From assembly GCA_900766265.1 (NCBI GenBank), contig CAAFUS010000017.1, positions 1 to 64,000 on the forward strand: a DNA stretch of 64,000 bases, written 5' to 3'. This DNA comes from Pseudomonadaceae bacterium. GTDB taxonomy: Bacteria; Pseudomonadota; Gammaproteobacteria; Pseudomonadales; Pseudomonadaceae. Under the pieces are notes generated by a model, which worked only from the letters and a program-made list of their open reading frames with translations, ran no database searches and was not told the origin of the DNA. This document shows positions 58,082 through 64,000 of this stretch, in pieces. The position numbers were made by a program, and so were the translations under genes. Numbering within the stretch: position 1 is the first letter of the stretch; the number at the start of each line of letters is the position of its first letter.

Positions 58082-58990
58082 ATGACAGCGATATCCAGCG
58101 TTGGCGTGGTCGGCCTGGGCTCCATGGGCCTGGGAATGGCACGCTGCCTGTTGCGTGCCGGGCTGCCGGTATGGGGCTACGACATTCGTGGAGAGGTGTG
58201 CCGGGCCTTCGTCGCGGAGGGCGGCCAACCGGTGGCCACGCTCGCCGACAGTGCTGCGTCCTGCGAGCTGCTGTTCATCGTGGTGGTCAACGCCGCGCAA
58301 ACCGAGCAGTTGCTGTTCGGTGAGCAGGGCATCGCCGCACGCCTGCGACCGGGGACTGTGGTGATCGCCTGTGCGACCATTTCCGCCGACGCCGCCCGGC
58401 GCCTATCGGCGCGGCTGGCCGAGCGGGAGGTGCTGATGCTCGATGCACCGATCTCGGGGGGTGCGGTGCGCGCCGCCGCTGGCGAGCTTACGATCATGGC
58501 CTCAGGGCCTGCCGCCGCGTTCGAACGGGCCGATACGGCGCTCCGGGCGGTTGCCGCCAAGGTCTACCGCCTGGGTGACGAAGCCGGGCAGGGCTCGCAG
58601 ATCAAGCTGGTCAACCAGTTGCTGGCCGGTGTGCACATTGCCGCCGCGGCGGAGGCCATGGCCTACGGTATACGCCAGGGCTGCGATCCGCAGGCGCTGT
58701 ATGAAGTGATCAGTCACAGCGCCGGCAATTCCTGGATGTTCGAAAACCGCGTGCCGCACCTGCTGGCCGGCGATTACCAGCCGCGCTCGGCGGTGGACAT
58801 CTTCGTCAAGGACCTGGGCTTGGTGCTCGACAGCGCACAGGACGCCGTCTTCCCGCTGCCGCTCACCGCCAGTGCGCACCAGATGTTCAAGCAGGCGTCG
58901 GCCGCCGGGCTGGGGCGAGAGGATGACATCGCCGTGGCGAAGATCTTCCCGGGTATCCGCCTGCCCGCCGCTGCCAACGAGGAGGTGTGA
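58082..58990 (+). CDS. ltnD: L-threonate dehydrogenase
   Basis: This 302-residue enzyme of the beta-hydroxyacid dehydrogenase family has the N-terminal NAD motif VGVVGLGSMGLGMARCLL, the substrate motif DAPISGGAVRAAAGELT and the catalytic lysine in KLVNQLLAGVH. In the known pathway it oxidises L-threonate to 2-oxo-tetronate, the same intermediate made by DenD from erythronate. The start at 58082 follows GAGAGGA by eight bases. It is the first of four enzyme genes in this direction (ltnD-otnK-otnC-otnI). Confidence 0.88.
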   Translation: MTAISSVGVVGLGSMGLGMARCLLRAGLPVWGYDIRGEVCRAFVAEGGQPVATLADSAASCELLFIVVVNAAQTEQLLFGEQGIAARLRPGTVVIACATISADAARRLSARLAEREVLMLDAPISGGAVRAAAGELTIMASGPAAAFERADTALRAVAAKVYRLGDEAGQGSQIKLVNQLLAGVHIAAAAEAMAYGIRQGCDPQALYEVISHSAGNSWMFENRVPHLLAGDYQPRSAVDIFVKDLGLVLDSAQDAVFPLPLTASAHQMFKQASAAGLGREDDIAVAKIFPGIRLPAAANEEV

Positions 58991-58991
58991 C

Positions 58992-60263
58992 ATGCCCCTG
59001 ATCGGATGCATTGCCGACGATTTCACCGGCGCGACCGACCTTGCCAGCATGCTGGTGCGCGGCGGCGCCCGCACCGTGCAGACCATCGGCGTGCCGCGCC
59101 GGCCGCTGGCGCTGGGCGAGGCCGATGCCCTGGTGGTGGCGCTCAAGTCGCGCAACCTGCCGCCGGCCGAGGCGGTCGCGCAGTCGCTGCGGGCCCTCGA
59201 TTGGCTGCGCCAGCAGGGGTGCCGGCAGTTCTACTTCAAGTATTGCTCGACCTTCGACTCCACCGCCGAGGGCAACATCGGCCCGGTCGCCGATGCATTG
59301 CTCCAGGCCCTGGGCAGCGATTTCACCGTGGCCTGCCCGGCGTTCCCGGAAAACCGCCGCAGCATCTTCAACGGGTACCTGTTCGCCAATGACGTGCTGC
59401 TCAACGAAAGCGGCATGCAGGACCATCCGCTGACGCCCATGCGTGACGCCAACCTGCTGCGTGTGCTGCAACCGCAGACCGCACACAAGGTCGGCCTGAT
59501 CGACTACCGCACCCTGCGTGGCGGCGTCGAAGCGACTCGCCAGCGAATCGCCGCGCTGCGTGCCGAAGGTGTCGGCATCGCGATCAGCGACGCCATCGAC
59601 AATGAAGACCTGACGGTCCTCGGCGCCGCCTGCGCCGATCTGCCGCTGGTCACCGCGGGCTCCGGACTGGCGCTGGGCATGGCCCAGGACTGGCAGGCCA
59701 GGGGGCTGCTCACCGCCGGCGGCGAAGCCAGTCGGCTGGAGCCAGGCTGGGGTCGGCAGGCGATTCTCAGTGGCAGCTGCTCGCGGGCCACCCTCGGCCA
59801 GATCGAGCAGGCTGCGGTCGTGTATCCCGCGTTTCGCCTCGAAGCCGCCGAGCTGATGGCTCGTGGCGATGCCGTGGTCACCGAGGCGCTGGCCTGGGCC
59901 GCCGAGCGACAGGGGCCGATACTGATCTACGCCAGCAGCCCACCCGAGGAGGTTCGCCGCGTCCAGCAGCGGTTCGGCGCCCAGCAGGTCGGCGAGCGCA
60001 TCGAAGCGGCACTGGCGACGATTGCTCGTGAGCTGGTCGAACGGCAGGGCGTGGGCCAGCTGCTGGTGGCCGGCGGTGAAACCTCCGGTGCGGTGGTGGG
60101 CGCGCTGGGCATCGAGGGTCTACGCATCGGGCCGAGCATCGATCCCGGCGTGCCTTGGACACAGACGCTCGGCCAGTCCGGGCGGCCGCTGGCGCTGGCG
60201 CTCAAGTCCGGCAACTTCGGCAGCGCCGATTTCATGGTCAAGGCCTGGGAGATGCTCGCATGA
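58992..60263 (+). CDS. otnK: 3-oxo-tetronate kinase
   Basis: This 423-residue four-carbon acid sugar kinase (DUF1537 type) begins MPLIGCIADDFTGATDLASML, where ADDFTGA is the family signature. The nucleotide half has GSGLALGMA, SGSCSRATL and VAGGETSGAVVGALG. It phosphorylates 3-oxo-tetronate at C4. It starts one base after the ltnD stop behind GAGGTG and ends overlapping otnC (ATGA). Cytoplasmic. Confidence 0.9.
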   Translation: MPLIGCIADDFTGATDLASMLVRGGARTVQTIGVPRRPLALGEADALVVALKSRNLPPAEAVAQSLRALDWLRQQGCRQFYFKYCSTFDSTAEGNIGPVADALLQALGSDFTVACPAFPENRRSIFNGYLFANDVLLNESGMQDHPLTPMRDANLLRVLQPQTAHKVGLIDYRTLRGGVEATRQRIAALRAEGVGIAISDAIDNEDLTVLGAACADLPLVTAGSGLALGMAQDWQARGLLTAGGEASRLEPGWGRQAILSGSCSRATLGQIEQAAVVYPAFRLEAAELMARGDAVVTEALAWAAERQGPILIYASSPPEEVRRVQQRFGAQQVGERIEAALATIARELVERQGVGQLLVAGGETSGAVVGALGIEGLRIGPSIDPGVPWTQTLGQSGRPLALALKSGNFGSADFMVKAWEMLA

Positions 60264-60901
60264 GCGAAGAAAGCGCACTGCGCGAGGAAATCGTCGAGAT
60301 CGGCCGTTCGCTCTACCTGCGCGGGCTGAGCCCCGGCTCGTCGGGCAACATCAGCGCGCGCCTGGACGACGGCTGGCTGCTGACGCCGACCAATGCCTGC
60401 CTCGGGCGGCTGGACCCGGCCGATATCGCCAAGCTCGACTGGCAGGGCAATCACCTGGCCGGCAAACCGGCCTCCAAGGAGGCCTTCCTGCACCGAGCCG
60501 TCTACGAGGGGCGTGAAGACTCCGGCGCCATCGTGCACCTGCACTGCACCCACTCGGCGGCGGTGTCCTGCCTGGACTGCCTGGACGCGACGTCCTGCCT
60601 GCCGCCGCTGACGCCCTATTTCGTCATGCGTGTCGGCAGGCTGCCGCTGATTCCGTATCACCGGCCGGGCGATCCGCAGCTGGGCGAGGCGATTCGTGGG
60701 CTGGTCGGGCAGCACAGCTCGGTGCTGCTCGCCAATCACGGGCCGGTCGTCTCGGGCAAGACCCTGGAGGCGGCCACCTACGCCATCGAAGAACTCGAAG
60801 AAACCGCCAAGCTGTACCTGCTGCTTCGCCAGCAGCCGGTACGTCCGCTCGACGGTGACCAGATCGAAGAACTGCGCCAGACCTTCGGCGCCCAATGGTG
60901 A
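60260..60901 (+). CDS. otnC: 3-oxo-tetronate 4-phosphate decarboxylase (class II aldolase fold)
   Basis: This 213-residue class II aldolase-family protein has SPGSSGNISARL near the N terminus, metal-binding histidines in HLHCTHS and the second histidine region in LLANHGPVVSG. The acidic active-site residue lies in KEAFLHRAVYE. It converts 3-oxo-tetronate 4-phosphate to dihydroxyacetone phosphate and CO2. The start is fixed by the ATGA overlap with otnK. Length is normal for the family. Confidence 0.9.
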   Translation: MSEESALREEIVEIGRSLYLRGLSPGSSGNISARLDDGWLLTPTNACLGRLDPADIAKLDWQGNHLAGKPASKEAFLHRAVYEGREDSGAIVHLHCTHSAAVSCLDCLDATSCLPPLTPYFVMRVGRLPLIPYHRPGDPQLGEAIRGLVGQHSSVLLANHGPVVSGKTLEAATYAIEELEETAKLYLLLRQQPVRPLDGDQIEELRQTFGAQW

Positions 60902-60907
60902 CTGCCC

Positions 60908-61684
60908 ATGCCACGATTCGCTGCCAACCTCAGCATGCTGTTCAACGACGCCCCCTTCCTGGAGCGCTTCGGCCGTGCCGCCGCTGCCGGCTTCAAGGGC
61001 GTGGAGTACCTGTTTCCCTATGACTTCGCGCCGGCTGAACTGGCCGAGCGGCTGGCCGAGCATGGCTTGAGCCAGGTGCTGTTCAACCTGCCGCCGGGCG
61101 ATTTCGCCGCGGGGGAGCGGGGCATCGCGTCGCTACCGGGGCGCGAGGCGGAGTTTCGCGAGAGCGTAGACCGCGCCGTCGAGTATGCCCGCGCGCTGGA
61201 TTGCCCGAGGCTGCATGCGATGGCGGGGCTGGTGAGCGATGAGCGCCAGCGCCCGCGGATGCGTGAGGTGTACCTGGAGAATCTGCGCTACGCCGCGCGG
61301 CGTCTGGCCGAGCACGACCTGACGTTGTTGATCGAGCCGATCAACAGCCGCTCGATTCCCGGCTACTTCATCAACTACCAGGCCGAGGGCCACGCGATTC
61401 TCGCCGAGCTGGGCGAGCCGAACCTGCGGGTGCAGCTGGATCTGTTCCACGCCCAGATCATGGAAGGCGATCTCGCCGCCTGTTTCAGGCGCCACCAGGT
61501 GGGCATCGGGCACATCCAGATCGCCGGGGTGCCGGATCGCCACGAGCCGGACCTGGGCGAAGTGAACTACCCCTACCTGTTCGCCCTGCTCGACGAGGCC
61601 GGCTACGACGGCTGGATCGGTTGCGAGTACAACCCGCGGGGCCTCACCGAGGCCGGCCTGGGCTGGTTCGAAACCTGGCGCTGA
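60908..61684 (+). CDS. otnI: 2-oxo-tetronate isomerase (hydroxypyruvate isomerase family)
   Basis: This 258-residue TIM-barrel isomerase of the Hyi/OtnI group begins MPRFAANLSMLFNDAPFLERF. Metal-binding acidic residues appear in LIEPINSRSIPGYF, QLDLFHAQIMEGD and GCEYNPRG. It interconverts 2-oxo- and 3-oxo-tetronate, feeding both DenD and LtnD products to OtnK. It starts six bases after otnC. A glyoxylate-pathway hydroxypyruvate isomerase is the main alternative, but the neighbours decide for OtnI. Confidence 0.88.
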   Translation: MPRFAANLSMLFNDAPFLERFGRAAAAGFKGVEYLFPYDFAPAELAERLAEHGLSQVLFNLPPGDFAAGERGIASLPGREAEFRESVDRAVEYARALDCPRLHAMAGLVSDERQRPRMREVYLENLRYAARRLAEHDLTLLIEPINSRSIPGYFINYQAEGHAILAELGEPNLRVQLDLFHAQIMEGDLAACFRRHQVGIGHIQIAGVPDRHEPDLGEVNYPYLFALLDEAGYDGWIGCEYNPRGLTEAGLGWFETWR

Positions 61685-61691
61685 GGCGCCG

Positions 61692-62792
61692 CTAGCGCGG
61701 CAACGGCTGCTGCTGGGTGATGCAGTGGATGTTGCCGCCGCCGAGCAGGATTTCACGGCCCGGCACCATCACCACCTGATGTTCAGGGAACACCTCGGCC
61801 AGGATGCGTTCGGCCTCGGCATCCAGCGGATCGCTGAAGGCCGGCGCGATGATGCCGCCGTTGACGATGAGGAAGTTCACGTAGCTGCCGGCCAGCCGCA
61901 CCGACGGGTCGCGTGGCTGGCTGCCGTCGAGCGCCACCACGCCGGCACATTCCTCGGCACTGGCATGCAGCGGCCCCGGGATCGGCATCCTGTGCACGGT
62001 GATGGCCCGGCCCCGAGCGTCCTGCGCCTGCTCGAGCACGGCCATGGCCGCCTGGCAGCGTTCGAAGTTGGGGTCGGCCGGATCGTCAGTCCAGGCCAGC
62101 AGCACTTCGCCCGGACGGACGAAGCAGCAGAAGTTGTCAACGTGCCCGTCGGTCTCGTCGTTGTACAGGCCGTGGGGCAGCCAGATGATGCGGTCCACCG
62201 CCAGGTGCTCGCGCAGGACGTTCTCGATCTGCTCGCGGGACAGGTGCGGGTTGCGATTGCGGTTGAGCAGGCATTCCTCGGTCGTGATCAGGGTGCCTTC
62301 GCCGTCCACGTGGATCGAGCCGCCCTCGAGCACGAAGCCCTCGGTGCGGTAGCGGTCGCAGCGCTCGATCTCGAGGATCTTCTGCGCCACCTCGTCGTCG
62401 CGCTGCCAGTCGGCGTAGAGGCCGCCATCGAGCCCGCCCCAGGCATTGAAGGTCCAGTCGACGCCACGCAGGCCGCCCTTGCCGTCGATGACGAAGGTCG
62501 GGCCGGTGTCGCGTACCCAGGCATCGTCGGTACTCATTTCCACCACGCGGATGCGCGCGTCATCTAGTGCCGCGCGAGCGGCGTGATACTGCCCGGCGGT
62601 GGCGCAGACCGTCACCGGTTCGAAGCGTGCAATGGCGCGGGCTACCGCGGCGAAGGCGACCTGCGCCGGCGCGCCGTTGTCGCGCCAGTTGTCGGGGCGC
62701 TGCGGCCAGACCATCCAGGTCTGGCTGTGCGGCGCCCATTCGGCGGGCATGAAGTAACCGTCGGTTCGCGGCGTGGTGGTCAGGGTGGTCAT
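61692..62792 (-). CDS. aguA: Agmatine deiminase
   Basis: This 366-residue guanidino-group hydrolase converts agmatine to N-carbamoylputrescine and ammonia. Catalytic Cys357 lies in GGGNIHCITQQQP, with MSTDDAWVRDTGP, EGGSIHVDGEGT and ETDGHVDNF giving the acidic and histidine residues of the family. It starts MTTLTTTPRTDGYFMPAEW at 62792; the ORF beyond that is unrelated. It is 106 bases downstream of aguB, with paired hairpins between them. It converges on otnI with seven bases between stops. Confidence 0.94.
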   Translation of the reverse strand: MTTLTTTPRTDGYFMPAEWAPHSQTWMVWPQRPDNWRDNGAPAQVAFAAVARAIARFEPVTVCATAGQYHAARAALDDARIRVVEMSTDDAWVRDTGPTFVIDGKGGLRGVDWTFNAWGGLDGGLYADWQRDDEVAQKILEIERCDRYRTEGFVLEGGSIHVDGEGTLITTEECLLNRNRNPHLSREQIENVLREHLAVDRIIWLPHGLYNDETDGHVDNFCCFVRPGEVLLAWTDDPADPNFERCQAAMAVLEQAQDARGRAITVHRMPIPGPLHASAEECAGVVALDGSQPRDPSVRLAGSYVNFLIVNGGIIAPAFSDPLDAEAERILAEVFPEHQVVMVPGREILLGGGNIHCITQQQPLPR

Positions 62793-62809
62793 GGCGGTAT
62801 CCGTGTGGG

Positions 62810-62886
62810 GGTGGAAACGGCCGCAGGCCTTTCCACCAACTGTTCGGCCTGGCGGTGGAAAACGCTGTTCGGTTTTCCACCCTACG
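62810..62886. repeat. Paired REP-like hairpins between aguB and aguA
   Basis: GGTGGAAA/TTTCCACC (62810-62817, 62830-62837) and GGTGGAAAA/TTTTCCACC (62854-62862, 62873-62881) are two perfect hairpins in tandem, the second followed by CTACG. Same family as the element at 27697-27725. They fill most of the 106-base spacer. Confidence 0.65.
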
Positions 62887-62898
62887 ACTGGCTGCGGC

Positions 62899-63780
62899 TC
62901 AGTTGGAGGGCAGCGAGCCATCCAGCGTGCGGATCGGGCTGTACAGGTTCGGCCGACGATCGCGGAACACGCCCCAGGCGCTGCGGATGTGCTCGAGCTT
63001 GTCCAGATCGAACTGATGCACCAGGACGCCCTCGCTGGTTTCGTCCATTTCCTCGACCTTGGCACCGAACTGGTCGGCAATGAACGAGGAGCCATAGAAG
63101 GTGATGTCGTAGCCGTCCTGCTCCTCGCGGCCGATGCGGTTGCTGGCGATCAGCGGCATCAGGTTGGCGCCGGCATGGCCCTGCTGCACGCGTTGCCAGT
63201 GGTCGCGCGAGGTGATGGTCGAATCATGCGGCTCGCTGCCGATGGCGGTCGGGTAAAACAGCAGTTCCGCGCCCATCAGCGCCATGCTGCGGGCGGTCTC
63301 GGGGAACCACTGGTCCCAGCAGATCGCCACGCCGATCTTGGCGTAACGGGTGTTCCAGACCTTGAAGCCGGTGTCGCCCGGGTTGAAGTAGTACTTCTCG
63401 TGATAGCCGGGGCCGTCCGGGATGTGGCTCTTGCGGTAGACGCCGAGCAGCTTGCCGTCGGCATCGATGATGGCGATGGAGTTGAAGCGCGCGCGTCCCG
63501 ACAGCTCGAAGAAGCTCACCGGCAGCACCACCTGCAGCTCGGCGGCGACTTTCTGGAAATGCTGGATGGCCGGGTTCTCCTCGACCGGGGTGGCCAGCTG
63601 CAGGTATTCCGGATTCGGCTTCTGGCAGAAGTAGGGAGTCTCGAACAGTTCCTGGATCAGGATGATCTGCGCGCCCTTGGCGGCCGCCTCGCGGACCAGC
63701 TTCTCGGCGTTGGCGATGTTCGCTTCGCGATCCCAGGAACAGGCCATCTGGGTGGCGGCAACGGTAACGATACGGGACAT
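62899..63780 (-). CDS. aguB: N-carbamoylputrescine amidase
   Basis: This 293-residue nitrilase-superfamily enzyme hydrolyses N-carbamoylputrescine to putrescine, CO2 and ammonia. The catalytic triad is visible: Glu44 (IQELFETPYF), Lys117 (YRKSHIPDGPGYHEKYYF) and Cys154 (VAICWDQWFPE). It is the first gene of aguBA. GAGG precedes the ATG at 63780, and an operator-like palindrome lies about 60 bases further upstream. Putrescine made here could be degraded by the aminotransferase and KauB genes around 33-35 kb. Confidence 0.95.
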   Translation of the reverse strand: MSRIVTVAATQMACSWDREANIANAEKLVREAAAKGAQIILIQELFETPYFCQKPNPEYLQLATPVEENPAIQHFQKVAAELQVVLPVSFFELSGRARFNSIAIIDADGKLLGVYRKSHIPDGPGYHEKYYFNPGDTGFKVWNTRYAKIGVAICWDQWFPETARSMALMGAELLFYPTAIGSEPHDSTITSRDHWQRVQQGHAGANLMPLIASNRIGREEQDGYDITFYGSSFIADQFGAKVEEMDETSEGVLVHQFDLDKLEHIRSAWGVFRDRRPNLYSPIRTLDGSLPSN

Positions 63781-63835
63781 GGAAAACCTCGCGGATGCTG
63801 GCGGATGCGGCCCGGGGTGGGCGTTGCGAAATTTA

Positions 63836-63857
63836 TTCGATACTTATCTGTATTGAA
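63836..63857. promoter_or_regulatory. Operator-like palindrome upstream of aguB
   Basis: TTCGATAC (63836-63843) and GTATTGAA (63850-63857) are inverted repeats with one mismatch, six bases apart. Placed in the aguB promoter region, it is a good candidate site for the neighbouring TetR-type regulator (AguR). Confidence 0.5.
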
Positions 63858-63913
63858 AGCGCTACCTGTCGCTTTGCAACGTCTTTTAGGTTCTCTGTGC
63901 CGATAAATATCGG

Positions 63914-64000
63914 TCAAACCGGGCGCGCTCGTTTGGGCAGGAAGGGCGGCAGGTAAAGACCCAGATAGGCGTCGAAGACCCGCATGCCTTCCTCGGCCAT
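63914..64000 (-). CDS. C-terminal end of a regulator, probably TetR-type AguR (partial)
   Basis: The last 28 codons of a minus-strand gene enter the window, reading EEGMRVFDAYLGLYLPPFLP and ending KRARPV. It stops at 63914, 133 bases upstream of aguB, in the same direction. In P. aeruginosa the TetR-family repressor gene aguR precedes aguBA, so this is probably its C terminus. The fragment alone is too short to prove the family. Confidence 0.5.
   Translation of the reverse strand: MAEEGMRVFDAYLGLYLPPFLPKRARPV

Overview
This is a GC-rich gammaproteobacterial chromosome segment with Pseudomonas-type gene content and synteny: an mdcABCDEGHLM-R malonate operon, rpmB-rpmG next to a gabT2/kauB pair, desA, aguBA, Hfq/Crc-type AAnAAnAA sites and a CrcZ-type sRNA. 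The Pseudomonas stutzeri group (Stutzerimonas) is my best guess for the genus. The window starts inside the 3' end of a 5S rRNA gene and ends inside a regulator gene. I see no insertion sequence, integrase, prophage or CRISPR array.

Layout. 0-3.8 kb: end of an rRNA operon, then a large class A penicillin-binding protein. 3.9-12.4 kb: malonate regulator mdcR facing a ten-gene malonate decarboxylase/transporter operon on the minus strand. 12.4-16.7 kb: a PAS-PAS chemotaxis-type transducer, an RNA methyltransferase and a Na+/H+ antiporter. 16.7-17.2 kb: a sigma54-driven, A-rich small RNA of the CrcZ/CrcY type. 17.7-22.8 kb: secreted lipase, glutamate carboxypeptidase, tRNA-Arg and succinate-semialdehyde dehydrogenase. 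23-31.8 kb: a beta-oxidation cassette resembling pimF-pimC-pimD, an MFS transporter, a hydrolase, and TetR and IclR regulators. 32-35.7 kb: ribosomal proteins L28 and L33 and a divergent aminotransferase/aldehyde dehydrogenase pair. 35.8-51.9 kb: one almost unbroken 16-kb minus-strand cluster of three sensor kinases, three stand-alone receivers, an HPt-REC-REC-GGDEF protein, a YaiO-type outer-membrane barrel, a frameshifted HEAT-repeat protein and a family 2 glycosyltransferase. 52-54.7 kb: fatty-acid desaturase and a PAS-GGDEF protein. 54.7-61.7 kb: tetronate (erythronate/threonate) catabolism. 61.7-64 kb: agmatine to putrescine genes.

Two themes stand out. First, the window holds a probable Hfq/Crc decoy RNA and about ten AAnAAnAA motifs placed at translation starts of its catabolic genes (mdcA, mdcG, a leader ORF before mdcL, lipase, MFS, hydrolase, gntP, denD, ltnD) and of one giant sensor kinase. 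That suggests much of this region is under carbon catabolite repression at translation. Second, the 16-kb signalling cluster looks like a dedicated, c-di-GMP-linked control system for making and exporting an uncharacterised glycan. Its subunits overlap by a few bases, it has two receivers with serine at the phosphoacceptor position, and its HEAT-repeat gene is interrupted by a single-base frameshift. All assignments come from reading the sequence and from memory of the families; no database search was run.
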